This document shows positions 23,965 to 31,916 of a stretch of 62,119 bases of DNA, piece by piece (positions within the stretch are counted from its first letter, which is position 1; every line of letters begins with the position of its first letter). Origin of the DNA: an uncultured Lachnospiraceae bacterium (GTDB lineage Bacteria > Bacillota > Clostridia > Lachnospirales > Lachnospiraceae). The position numbers were made by a program, and so were the translations under genes. The stretch lies in the NCBI GenBank assembly GCA_902790935.1, contig CADATP010000003.1, positions 1-62,119 on the forward strand. Direction: 5' to 3'. The notes under the pieces were generated by a model that did no database searches, had not been told where the DNA came from, and worked only from the letters and a program-made list of their open reading frames with translations.

Positions 23965-24870
23965 ATGGGAGATCAGCTTTTTACAAATACGCAAATAATT
24001 TCTTGGCTTCAGTATTTTTCGGAGAACACAGACCTTGATTTAGAGCATGTTAAGCTTCTTGATATTACCAAGAAGAATAAAAACATTATTCCTACGGTCG
24101 AGGCACACAGATGCTGTCTTGTCTTTACGGAAGCCGGTCATAAAGATATCTTCTATCGTATGTACAATGCCGGACTCGGTGACTGCACGGTGATCTACAA
24201 CGAGGGAAGCGAGCCTGCGGGAGAGATCAAAAAGAGCAAGCTTTCCGAGATGATAGACCGCGGGATAAATGCTTCTGCAGGGATGCTTATATTAAACCCC
24301 AATGCTAGAAGTACATACAAATTTGGTATGGACAATTCCGTGTTTACCCCCGGATCTGTTAAATACGTAGGCTCTGAGATCAGAGCCATAATCCTTTCGA
24401 AGATGCAGATAGAAGAAGGAAAGAATATCTGTGTTATCTCCGGCGAGTCAATTGTTGTTGAAGCCGGAATCCTCAACGGGGACGGTACGATTGTTGCTGT
24501 TGAGTATAATTCAAACGACAGAAGCGCTCTCGAAGATAATGTGGACAGATTTGGACTCCATAACGTAAAGATCGTTGATCACGTGGATGAAGAAAACTTT
24601 AAGAATCTGCCTGTCCCCGATGTAACAATGCTTGTGGCCAGTGCCAGCATGGAGCAGGAGATGGAATACTTACTTTCTTTAAATCCGGAGATGGAATTTG
24701 TTATTTACACTCTTGATTTTGTGACTGCCGCATCAATGCCTGCTCTTTGTGAAAGATTTAAAATGGCAGATCCCGAGATCATCCAGATCTCAGTCTCCAA
24801 GCTTGGAAGAAAGAATAGTTTTGAGAATCAGCCCGCGCCATGGATAATAACCTGCCGCGGCGGTAAATAG
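23965..24870 (+). CDS. Shortened CobL/CbiT-like methyltransferase homologue with altered SAM loop
   Basis: The 301-residue product (ATG 23965, RBS GGGAGG) resembles the C-terminal half of CbiE joined to CbiT, as in CobL. Residues 55-110 follow the CbiE end (VFTEAGHKDIFYRMYNAGLGD). The segment around FGMDNSVFTPGSVKYVGSEIRAIILSKMQI matches the CbiT entry GIPDEEF...TKxEVRA. The SAM glycine loop, normally DIGCGTG, reads VISGESIVVEAG. The end (RKNSFENQPAPWIITC) matches the CobL ending. The first half of CbiE is missing and no cobalamin gene is near. A role in cobalamin synthesis is doubtful; a diverged paralogue acting on another substrate, placed between two ribosome methyltransferase genes, is possible. 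The family assignment is my reading and not a search result. Confidence 0.6.
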   Translation: MGDQLFTNTQIISWLQYFSENTDLDLEHVKLLDITKKNKNIIPTVEAHRCCLVFTEAGHKDIFYRMYNAGLGDCTVIYNEGSEPAGEIKKSKLSEMIDRGINASAGMLILNPNARSTYKFGMDNSVFTPGSVKYVGSEIRAIILSKMQIEEGKNICVISGESIVVEAGILNGDGTIVAVEYNSNDRSALEDNVDRFGLHNVKIVDHVDEENFKNLPVPDVTMLVASASMEQEMEYLLSLNPEMEFVIYTLDFVTAASMPALCERFKMADPEIIQISVSKLGRKNSFENQPAPWIITCRGGK

Positions 24871-24876
24871 ATTAAT

Positions 24877-25638
24877 ATGTATCAGTTTTTTGTGGATGAA
24901 TCCCAAATAAATATTGACTCAAAGCGTGTTTTTATAGAAGGACCGGATGTAAATCATATAAAAAATGTCCTTCGGATGAAGCCCGGTGAGGAAGTTAATG
25001 TTTCAAACGGAGTAGACGGCAAGGAGTACAGATGCGCGATACTTGATATGAACGAGGCGGTAGTAAACCTTGAGCTTCGCTTTATCAAGGAGGACGGGAA
25101 CGAGCTTCCCGTTGATGTTACGCTTTATCAGGGACTTCCTAAGGCTGATAAAATGGAATTGATAATCCAGAAATGCGTTGAACTGGGCGTAAAGAGGATC
25201 GTTCCTGTTTCTATGAAACGCTGTGTGGTTAAGCTTGAGGAGAAAAAAGCTTCCTCAAAGGTTTCAAGATGGCAATCCATCGCCGAGGCTGCCGCAAAGC
25301 AGAGCAAGAGAGGAATAATACCTGAAATAGGACAGGTTGTTTCCTTCCCTGAGGCAGTGTCTGACGCTTCAAAAAGCGATATAATGCTACTGCCGTATGA
25401 GATGGCAGACGCTGATGCTATGGACAAAACAAGAGCGGTCTTTAACGGACTTAAGGCCGGCCAAAATGTTTCGGTATTTATAGGCCCCGAGGGCGGATTT
25501 GACGAGGGCGAGATTGAATTGGCAAAAAAGGCCGGAATGGAGATCATTACTCTCGGAAAGAGAATCCTTCGGACCGAGACGGCCGGAATGATGGTGATGA
25601 GTTTTATTGTGTTTGCGTCCGAAGGCAAGAACGCCTGA
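24877..25638 (+). CDS. rsmE: 16S rRNA m3U1498 methyltransferase
   Basis: RsmE methylates N3 of U1498 in 16S rRNA and has a SPOUT (knotted) fold. The 253-residue product shows an N-terminal PUA-like part (MYQFFVDESQI... EGPDVNHIKNVLRMKPGEE) and the knot-forming motifs GLPKADKMELIIQKCVELG, VFIGPEGGFDEGEIE and LGKRILRTETAG. It begins six bases after the CobL-like gene and belongs to the prmA operon. Confidence 0.94.
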   Translation: MYQFFVDESQINIDSKRVFIEGPDVNHIKNVLRMKPGEEVNVSNGVDGKEYRCAILDMNEAVVNLELRFIKEDGNELPVDVTLYQGLPKADKMELIIQKCVELGVKRIVPVSMKRCVVKLEEKKASSKVSRWQSIAEAAAKQSKRGIIPEIGQVVSFPEAVSDASKSDIMLLPYEMADADAMDKTRAVFNGLKAGQNVSVFIGPEGGFDEGEIELAKKAGMEIITLGKRILRTETAGMMVMSFIVFASEGKNA

Positions 25639-25656
25639 AGGCGATAAAGGTTTAAT

Positions 25657-26220
25657 ATGTCTAAACAAAGTTGGAAACCCGGAAATATGCTTTATCCGGT
25701 ACCTCCGGTAATGATCAGCTGTAAGTCCGGAGAAGAAAAAGCAAATATTGTAACGGTGGCATGGGCAGGGACCGTTTGTTCCGAGCCTCCGATGGTATCC
25801 ATATCGGTAAGGCCATCAAGATACTCCCATCACTTGATATCCGAAAGCGGAGAGTTTGTACTGAATCTTGTGACCGAGGATCTGGTCAAGGCCTGTGACT
25901 GGTGCGGCGTCAGATCAGGAAAAGATTTTGACAAGTTTAAAGAGATGAGACTTACGGAGTATGTATCCGAATATATGAAAACCCCGGCTATTTCCGAAAG
26001 CCCGGTTAACATTTACTGCAAGGTGGAGAATGTTTTAAGCCTCGGCTCACACGATATGTTTATAGGTAAGGTCCTCGGCGTTACTGTAGATGAGGCTTAT
26101 ATGGACGAAAAGGGACGGTTTGCCCTGGAAAAGACGAACCTTGTGGCTTATTCTCACGGAGAGTATTATTCCCTCGGAAAGTATCTTGGAAAATTCGGCT
26201 ACTCGGTAAAGAAAAAATAG
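25657..26220 (+). CDS. Flavin reductase family protein
   Basis: The 187-residue product belongs to the split-barrel flavin reductase (FMN-binding, DIM6/NTAB) family: PVPPVMISCKSGEEKANIVTVAW, then SISVRPSRYSHHLI and FVLNLVTEDLVKACDWCG. Such proteins bind FMN and often supply reduced flavin or act as redox partners; the physiological partner is unknown. It starts 19 bases after rsmE and precedes the cysteine desulfurase gene, so all may share a transcript. Confidence 0.88.
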   Translation: MSKQSWKPGNMLYPVPPVMISCKSGEEKANIVTVAWAGTVCSEPPMVSISVRPSRYSHHLISESGEFVLNLVTEDLVKACDWCGVRSGKDFDKFKEMRLTEYVSEYMKTPAISESPVNIYCKVENVLSLGSHDMFIGKVLGVTVDEAYMDEKGRFALEKTNLVAYSHGEYYSLGKYLGKFGYSVKKK

Positions 26221-26253
26221 TAAAGAACCAAAGATAGATTGCAAGGACAGAAA

Positions 26254-27423
26254 ATGGAAATATATTTAGACAATTCCGCGACCACAAAGGTTTACCCTGA
26301 GGTCGCGCAATTTATGACAAAGGTAATGTGCGAGGATTACGGTAATCCCTCGAGTATGCATACAAAAGGTTTAGAGGCGGAAAAATATATTAAGGATTCG
26401 AAGGATATTTTTTCAAGGATCCTTAAGTGTGAGCCCAAAAACATTTACTTTACTTCCGGAGGAACTGAATCCGACAACCTGGCTATCATCGGAAGTGCGC
26501 AGGCATATAAAAGGCGCGGAAAGCATCTGATCACAACAAAGATAGAGCACCCGGCCGTTTTAAACTCCTTTAAGTACCTTGAAGGAGAAGGCTTTGAAGT
26601 GACTTATCTTCCGGTAAATGAGCTTGGAGTTGTAAGCCCGGAGGACCTTAAGGCCGCCCTTTGTGACGATACTATCCTTGTTTCCGTAATGCATACCAAT
26701 AACGAGATAGGAAGCCTTATGCCAATCGAGGAGATAGGGAAGGTCATCAAGGAAAAGAATCCCGAGATAGTCTTCCATGTTGATGCCGTGCAGGGATTTG
26801 GAAAAGCTCAGATTGTGCCTAAGAAGATGGGCATCGATCTTTTATCCGTCAGCAGCCATAAAATCCACGGTCCTAAAGGAATGGGCGTTTTGTATGTAGG
26901 CGATAAGGTCAGGCTTTTACCTATATCTTACGGTGGAGGGCAGCAGGGAGGACTAAGAAGCGGTACCGAGAACGTACCGGGAATTGCCGGTATGGGTCTT
27001 GCTGCCAAAAAGATTTACGAGAATCTTGCTGCCGATACAGACCGGATGTATGCTCTTAAAGAGAAGCTTATAAAGGGAGCTTTGGAGTTTGGAAATGTAA
27101 AAGCAAACGGAGTGAGCGGAGATTTATCCGATCTAAGACAGACGGCTCCCCATATAGTAAGCCTATCCTTTGAGGGAATCAGGGCAGAGGTCCTGCTCCA
27201 TGCTTTAGAGGATAAGGGCATATATGTTTCTGCGGGAAGCGCCTGCTCAACCCATAAGCCAGAACCCTCCGCAACGCTTAAAGCAATCGGACTTGAAAAG
27301 GAGCTTTTGGACTGTACACTTAGGTTTTCTATGTCTGAGCTTACAGACGAAGATGAAATAAAACAAACCCTTAAGGCACTTGAAGAGATATTGCCCTTCC
27401 TTAGAAGGTTTGTGAGAAAGTAA
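26254..27423 (+). CDS. Cysteine desulfurase (NifS/IscS type)
   Basis: This PLP enzyme takes sulfur from cysteine and passes it on as persulfide. The start is the ATG at 26254 behind CAAGGACAG. The 389-residue product begins MEIYLDNSATTKVYPEV, has the PLP lysine in SSHKIHGPKG and the persulfide cysteine in GSACSTHKPEPS. The next gene is thiI, so this desulfurase is likely the dedicated sulfur donor for tRNA 4-thiouridine, as with NifZ-ThiI in Bacillus, and perhaps for thiamine. General Fe-S assembly cannot be excluded. Confidence 0.93.
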   Translation: MEIYLDNSATTKVYPEVAQFMTKVMCEDYGNPSSMHTKGLEAEKYIKDSKDIFSRILKCEPKNIYFTSGGTESDNLAIIGSAQAYKRRGKHLITTKIEHPAVLNSFKYLEGEGFEVTYLPVNELGVVSPEDLKAALCDDTILVSVMHTNNEIGSLMPIEEIGKVIKEKNPEIVFHVDAVQGFGKAQIVPKKMGIDLLSVSSHKIHGPKGMGVLYVGDKVRLLPISYGGGQQGGLRSGTENVPGIAGMGLAAKKIYENLAADTDRMYALKEKLIKGALEFGNVKANGVSGDLSDLRQTAPHIVSLSFEGIRAEVLLHALEDKGIYVSAGSACSTHKPEPSATLKAIGLEKELLDCTLRFSMSELTDEDEIKQTLKALEEILPFLRRFVRK

Positions 27424-27487
27424 TAGTATATAAAAATGCAAAAATGCGGTAAAGGTGCAAACCTGAGTTAGGCAAAGCCGTAGGAAT

Positions 27488-28846
27488 GTGAGAAATATAG
27501 TGAAAAAAGAATTATTTACAGATTTTTTAATTAAATATGCGGAAATCGGTATCAAGGGAAGAAACAGATTTATGTTTGAGGATGCCCTTGTCGGAAGGAT
27601 AAGATCCGCCCTGGAGAATGTTGACGGTACCTTTAGAGTATACAAGACTCCGGGAAGAATATTTGTGTCTGCCGAGTCTGAATTTGAATTTGATGAGGTT
27701 GTAGACGCCCTTTCCCATGTATTCGGAATCGTGGGGATCTGCCCTGTTGTAAAGATTGAAAAGGATACACCTGAGAGCCTATATGCTGCAGTGGTCTCTT
27801 ATATGAAAGAAATGTATGGAGAGAAGCTTTGCGCTAAGGGCGAAACAGGTGAGAAATCAGTAAGGATTCTGCAGGAAAAAGGGTTTACTGCATCAACAAG
27901 CGAAGATATTTTAGCGGATGCCAATTTTGGAAAAGTAAAATGGCAGGAAGCGCTTCCCTCAATAGACAGAAAGAAGGAGGATACTACCTCCTTCAAGATC
28001 TTTGCGAGACGCGAGAGCAGAAACTTCCCTCTTGACTCAATGGAACTTAACATTGAAGTCGGAGAAGCGGTTCTTAATGCATTTACCGGACTTAAAGTAG
28101 ATGTTCATCACCCCGAGATGATCATATATGTCGAGATAAGAGATAAGATTTATCTCTATTCGGAAATTCTGCCCGGCCCCGGGGGAATGCCTGTGGGAAC
28201 CGGCGGACACGCAATGCTCCTTCTTTCGGGAGGGATCGATTCTCCCGTAGCCGGATATATGATGGCAAAAAGAGGAGTTACTATAGATGCGGTATATTTC
28301 CATGCTCCGCCCTATACGTCCGAAAGAGCACTTCAAAAGGTTGTCGATCTTGCAAAGATCATCTCCAAATACACCGGACCGATCAATATGCATGTGATCA
28401 ATTTCACGGACATACAGCTGGCTATCTATGAAAAATGCCCTCATGATGAACTTACCATCATTATGAGAAGGTATATGATGAGGATCGCTGAGCATCTGGC
28501 GGAAAAAGCAGGAGCGCTTGCCCTTGTAACCGGAGAAAGCGTAGGGCAGGTGGCATCACAGACCCTTGCATCTTTGGTATGCACAAATGAAGTTTGCAAT
28601 CTTCCTGTGATAAGACCTCTTATCTGCTTTGATAAACAGGATATCGTAGAGATTTCAGAGAAGATCGGAACTTACGAAACTTCAATTCTTCCTTTTGAGG
28701 ATTGCTGTACCATATTTGTTGCGAAGCACCCGGTAACAAAACCTCTTCGCCACGTAATTGAAAAGCATGAGCATAACCTTGACGAGGTAATAGAGGGTCT
28801 CCTTGAAAAGGCATACGAGACAGACAGGGTAATTGAGATCAGATAG
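27488..28846 (+). CDS. thiI: tRNA 4-thiouridine synthase ThiI
   Basis: ThiI adenylates U8 of tRNA and transfers sulfur to it. The 452-residue product has a ferredoxin-like and THUMP RNA-binding N-terminal half and a PP-loop ATPase (LLSGGIDSPVAGYMMAKRG). It ends without the rhodanese domain of enteric ThiI, as usual for Firmicutes, where the adjacent desulfurase delivers the sulfur. The start is uncertain: GTG codons at 27488 and 27500 both fit, each with a poorly spaced AGGA at 27483-27486. Confidence 0.93.
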   Translation: MRNIVKKELFTDFLIKYAEIGIKGRNRFMFEDALVGRIRSALENVDGTFRVYKTPGRIFVSAESEFEFDEVVDALSHVFGIVGICPVVKIEKDTPESLYAAVVSYMKEMYGEKLCAKGETGEKSVRILQEKGFTASTSEDILADANFGKVKWQEALPSIDRKKEDTTSFKIFARRESRNFPLDSMELNIEVGEAVLNAFTGLKVDVHHPEMIIYVEIRDKIYLYSEILPGPGGMPVGTGGHAMLLLSGGIDSPVAGYMMAKRGVTIDAVYFHAPPYTSERALQKVVDLAKIISKYTGPINMHVINFTDIQLAIYEKCPHDELTIIMRRYMMRIAEHLAEKAGALALVTGESVGQVASQTLASLVCTNEVCNLPVIRPLICFDKQDIVEISEKIGTYETSILPFEDCCTIFVAKHPVTKPLRHVIEKHEHNLDEVIEGLLEKAYETDRVIEIR

Positions 28847-28917
28847 TTTGGAAAGCAGAAAAAGAAGCGCCCCTGCTGAGGAAGTTTATCTGAGGAATCT
28901 CACGTGGGGGATTTCAC

Positions 28918-28947
28918 AAAAAAAGAGCATCTCGTTTGAGATGCTCT
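28918..28947 (-). terminator. Rho-independent terminator of the HPr-like gene
   Basis: AGAGCATCTC (28924-28933) pairs perfectly with GAGATGCTCT (28938-28947). Read on the minus strand the hairpin is followed by seven Ts (the A-run at 28918-28924). The same stem could also help end thiI transcription from the other side. Confidence 0.85.
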
Positions 28948-28975
28948 GAATAATCTTTTAAGAAGAAGTAAGGGC

Positions 28976-29206
28976 TTAAGCCTCATACTTCGCAAGTACA
29001 GCAAGTACTTCTTCAGCACCGTCTTCGGTGTGGATGTTAAGGTCGATGGGCTTTGAAAGATCAAGTGAAAAGATTCCCATGATTGACTTTGCATCGATTA
29101 CGTATCTTCCGGATACAAGATCGAAATCATAGTCGAACTTGGTGATGTCGTTTACAAAACTCTTAACCTTGTCGATTGAATTAAGTGAAATCTTAATAGT
29201 CTTCAT
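28976..29206 (-). CDS. HPr-like protein lacking the phosphorylated histidine
   Basis: The 76-residue product has the HPr fold pattern: DAKSIMGIFSLDL matches the HPr Ser46 region and GAEEVLAVLAKYEA the C-terminus. HPr proteins carry the PTS phosphate on His15 in GLHARPA; here that place reads NSIDKVKSF, so PTS phosphotransfer is not possible, while the serine of KSIMG remains. It may be a regulatory relative phosphorylated only on serine, or an unrelated binding protein. The start at 29206 is eight to ten bases from GGAGG; an ATG at 29224 overlaps the site. It is the only clear minus-strand gene and has its own promoter and terminator. Confidence 0.85.
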   Translation of the reverse strand: MKTIKISLNSIDKVKSFVNDITKFDYDFDLVSGRYVIDAKSIMGIFSLDLSKPIDLNIHTEDGAEEVLAVLAKYEA

Positions 29207-29250
29207 AACTATTTTTACCTCCATAAAAACCTTTTTTTTGCTACGAGTTC

Positions 29251-29279
29251 ATCTTAATTTAGAAACCGTTTTATGTCAA
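29251..29279 (-). promoter_or_regulatory. Promoter of the HPr-like gene
   Basis: On the minus strand TTGACA (complement of 29274-29279) and TAAGAT (complement of 29251-29256) are separated by 17 bases. Transcription would begin near 29244 and run toward the gene start at 29206. Confidence 0.7.
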
Positions 29280-29323
29280 GGAAAAAAGATACAGAAAAAG
29301 GGACAAACTTTTTGGGAAAAACA

Positions 29324-30730
29324 ATGAAAAAAGTTGCATTTCACAATCTGGGCTGCAAGGTAAACTCATACGAAATGGAAGTAATGCAGCAGATTATACA
29401 AAATAATGGATATGAAATTGTGCAATTTACACAAAAAGCTGACGTGTATATTGTCAATACATGTACCGTAACTAATATTGCAGACAGAAAAAGCAGACAG
29501 ATGCTTCACAGGGCAAAACAGCTTAACCCCGAGGCGGTTGTGGTAGCCGTTGGTTGTTACGCACAGACCGGAGCAGCGGATCTTGAAAAGGATGCGTCTG
29601 TTGATATAATCGTAGGAAACAATCATAAAACCGAGATAGCGGCCATACTCGATGAGTATTTTAAGACGCATAATTCCATAACCGACGGTGAGAAGGTTGA
29701 AGTACTTTCGGATTTAACCGGACCTTCCGAATACGAGAATGCTACTATAGGTGAGGGAGAGAGCAGAACAAGAGCAGACGTAAAGATCCAGGACGGTTGT
29801 AACCAGTTTTGCAGTTATTGTGCCATACCTCTTGCCAGAGGAAGAGTCAGAAGCCGCAGACCTGAAGATGTGATAAAGGAAATACTTACTCTTGCGGAAA
29901 ATGGACACAAAGAAATCGTGTTGACAGGTATTCATATTTGCTCTTACGGAATAGATTTTGATGATGAAGCCTGGGCTAAAGGGGAGATAAAACCAAAAAC
30001 GCGAGAAGGTGAAAACGGAGCTGTTAAAGATTACAGGGGAGAAACAAAGCTGTTTGATCTTATCGAGATGATAGATAAAGCTGTCCCGGAGGATAAGATT
30101 TCAAGGATCAGACTCGGCTCCCTCGAACCAAGGGTTATTACTCCCGAAAACGTAAAGAGGCTTGTAAGTATCCAAAGGGTATGCCCGCATTTCCATTTAT
30201 CTCTTCAGAGCGGATGCGACGAGACTCTTAAAAGGATGAACCGTCACTATACGACATCGGAGTTTAAGGACGGCGTTGAGCTCCTTAGAAAGGCATACTC
30301 AGAAGCCGGGAAAAATGTCGCTATTACTACGGATGTCATAGTAGGCTTTCCGGGAGAGACTGAAGAAGAATTCGAGATTACCCGCAAATTCCTTGAAGAT
30401 ATTAAACTTTATGAAATGCATATCTTCAAGTACTCAAGGCGAAAGGGTACCGTTGCGGACAGATTACCCGGTCAGCTTACGGATGCGGTAAAAAGCAAAA
30501 GGAGCGATGTGCTTCTCGAAATGACCGCAAGGCATTCCGCTTTGTACCGCAGACAGTACGTAGGGACTGAAGTGTGCGTACTTGCCGAAGAATATAAAAA
30601 CGGTTATACAAGCGGCCATACTTCCGATTATGTAAAGGTAAGCATTAAAGGGGATATCCCTGAGGGAAGCCTTGTCCCCGTAAGGGTGGTAAGCATCAGC
30701 GAATCCGGTGAGTTGTCAGGGGTGAAATAA
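29324..30730 (+). CDS. mtaB: tRNA t6A37 methylthiotransferase MtaB
   Basis: MtaB is a radical SAM enzyme that adds a methylthio group to t6A at position 37 of tRNAs. The 468-residue product has three N-terminal cysteines for an auxiliary [4Fe-4S] cluster (LGCKVN, NTCTVTN, VGCYAQ) and the radical SAM CX3CX2C in CNQFCSYCAIP. A TRAM-like tail follows (VLAEEYKNGYTSGHTSDYVKV). The opening FHNLGCKVNSYE favours MtaB over MiaB or RimO. The start is placed at ATG 29324; a longer frame from 29273 has no ribosome site. Confidence 0.88.
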   Translation: MKKVAFHNLGCKVNSYEMEVMQQIIQNNGYEIVQFTQKADVYIVNTCTVTNIADRKSRQMLHRAKQLNPEAVVVAVGCYAQTGAADLEKDASVDIIVGNNHKTEIAAILDEYFKTHNSITDGEKVEVLSDLTGPSEYENATIGEGESRTRADVKIQDGCNQFCSYCAIPLARGRVRSRRPEDVIKEILTLAENGHKEIVLTGIHICSYGIDFDDEAWAKGEIKPKTREGENGAVKDYRGETKLFDLIEMIDKAVPEDKISRIRLGSLEPRVITPENVKRLVSIQRVCPHFHLSLQSGCDETLKRMNRHYTTSEFKDGVELLRKAYSEAGKNVAITTDVIVGFPGETEEEFEITRKFLEDIKLYEMHIFKYSRRKGTVADRLPGQLTDAVKSKRSDVLLEMTARHSALYRRQYVGTEVCVLAEEYKNGYTSGHTSDYVKVSIKGDIPEGSLVPVRVVSISESGELSGVK

Positions 30731-30766
30731 GAGCAGATCTGAAGAATTTGTTACGAAAATAAGAAT

Positions 30767-30795
30767 TTGCGCCTGCGTCAAATATATAGTAAAAT
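30767..30795 (+). promoter_or_regulatory. Promoter of the ireB-ruvX-yrzB block
   Basis: TTGCGC (30767-30772) and TAAAAT (30790-30795) are 17 bases apart, leaving a leader of about 60 bases before ireB. Confidence 0.6.
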
Positions 30796-30863
30796 ATCTT
30801 AATAGGCTAATATGGTATTTGCGGAAGGTGCCGCAACTAATATAAACGGAAAGAGGTAGCAAC

Positions 30864-31130
30864 ATGGCTGATTTGGGGAACACACAGTACTTTGAAGTTC
30901 AGACAGAGCCTCCTACAGGGGTGAAGGAAGTACTCGCACTTGTATATGAGGCGTTACAGGAAAAGGGATACAATCCTGTCAATCAGATTGTCGGATATAT
31001 TATGAGCGGCGATCCCACATACGTTACCAGTTACAACAATGCCCGCAGCCTTATTATGAAGGTTGAGAGAGACGAGCTTGTTGAGGAGCTGCTTAACAGT
31101 TATATCAGAAATCGCGGTTGGGAGCAGTAA
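30864..31130 (+). CDS. ireB: IreB family regulatory phosphoprotein
   Basis: The 88-residue product matches the UPF0297/IreB family over its whole length (MADLGNTQYFEV...VKEVLALVYEALQEKGYNPVNQIVGY...GDPTYVTSYNNARSLI). In enterococci IreB is a substrate of the Ser/Thr kinase IreK and modulates cephalosporin resistance; the role in clostridia is less clear. It is followed three bases later by ruvX, the conserved order in Firmicutes. Confidence 0.93.
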   Translation: MADLGNTQYFEVQTEPPTGVKEVLALVYEALQEKGYNPVNQIVGYIMSGDPTYVTSYNNARSLIMKVERDELVEELLNSYIRNRGWEQ

Positions 31131-31133
31131 TAC

Positions 31134-31559
31134 ATGAGGATCATGGGGCTTGATTTCGGCTCGAAAACGGTTGGCGTCGCTTTGAGTGACCCGCTTCTTA
31201 TCACCGCCCAGGCGCATGAAATAATCAGGCGGGAAAGAGAGAATAAGCTTCGCCAGACTTTGGCGCGTATCGAAGAACTTTGCGAGGAGTTTGAGATAGG
31301 CAAGATCGTTTTGGGGCTGCCGTTACATATGAACGGAGACGAGGGAGTAAGAGCGCAGCTTTCTATGGAATTCAAGGAAAGCCTTGAGAGAAGAACGGGA
31401 CTTCCCGTGATCATGTATGATGAGAGGCTGACAACGGTTGAAGCGGACGAGATCATGAAGGAAGTCGGAGTCCGCAGAGAAAACCGCAAGGAGTATGTTG
31501 ATATGATAGCTGCGCAGATCATTTTGCAGGATTATCTTGACAATACTTCCGATAAATAA
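31134..31559 (+). CDS. ruvX: Putative pre-16S rRNA nuclease / Holliday junction resolvase RuvX (YqgF)
   Basis: The 141-residue RNase H-like protein starts MRIMGLDFGSKTVGVALSDP, with the catalytic aspartate in LDFGSK, and has VLGLPLHMNGDEG and YDERLTTVEAD, both diagnostic of YqgF. In E. coli it trims pre-16S rRNA; a Holliday junction role has been proposed in other species. It sits between ireB and yrzB. Confidence 0.93.
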   Translation: MRIMGLDFGSKTVGVALSDPLLITAQAHEIIRRERENKLRQTLARIEELCEEFEIGKIVLGLPLHMNGDEGVRAQLSMEFKESLERRTGLPVIMYDERLTTVEADEIMKEVGVRRENRKEYVDMIAAQIILQDYLDNTSDK

Positions 31560-31599
31560 TTGATTTAATCCCTTATCAGGGAGAAATAACAGGTAAACT

Positions 31600-31890
31600 A
31601 TGAGTGAAAACAAGCTTGAAAAAGTAATATTCAATCCCGAAGGGGAAGATCCGGTTGAGTTTTTCGTATTGGAACAGACAAGGATCGGAGGGTACAATTA
31701 TATCCTTGTGACCGATTTCGAAGAGGGAGACGGAGAGGCTCTTATTCTCAAGGATCTTTCCGAGGACGGCGATAAAGAGAGCAGATACATCATCGTGTCG
31801 GATGATGCGGAGCTGGAGGCCGTTGCTTCGGTGTTTGAAGATATGCTTGAGGATGTGGATCTGATTTCCGGAGACGAAGGAGAAGTCTGA
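31600..31890 (+). CDS. yrzB: DUF1292 (YrzB-like) protein
   Basis: The acidic 96-residue protein has the DUF1292 pattern: a central part KVIFNPEGEDPVEFFVLEQTRIGGYNYILVTD followed by acidic stretches ending in SGDEGEV. Function is unknown. Its place after ireB and ruvX is conserved in Firmicutes. Confidence 0.88.
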   Translation: MSENKLEKVIFNPEGEDPVEFFVLEQTRIGGYNYILVTDFEEGDGEALILKDLSEDGDKESRYIIVSDDAELEAVASVFEDMLEDVDLISGDEGEV

Positions 31891-31916
31891 TCCGTCCTAA
31901 GCTATAAGGAGGAAAT

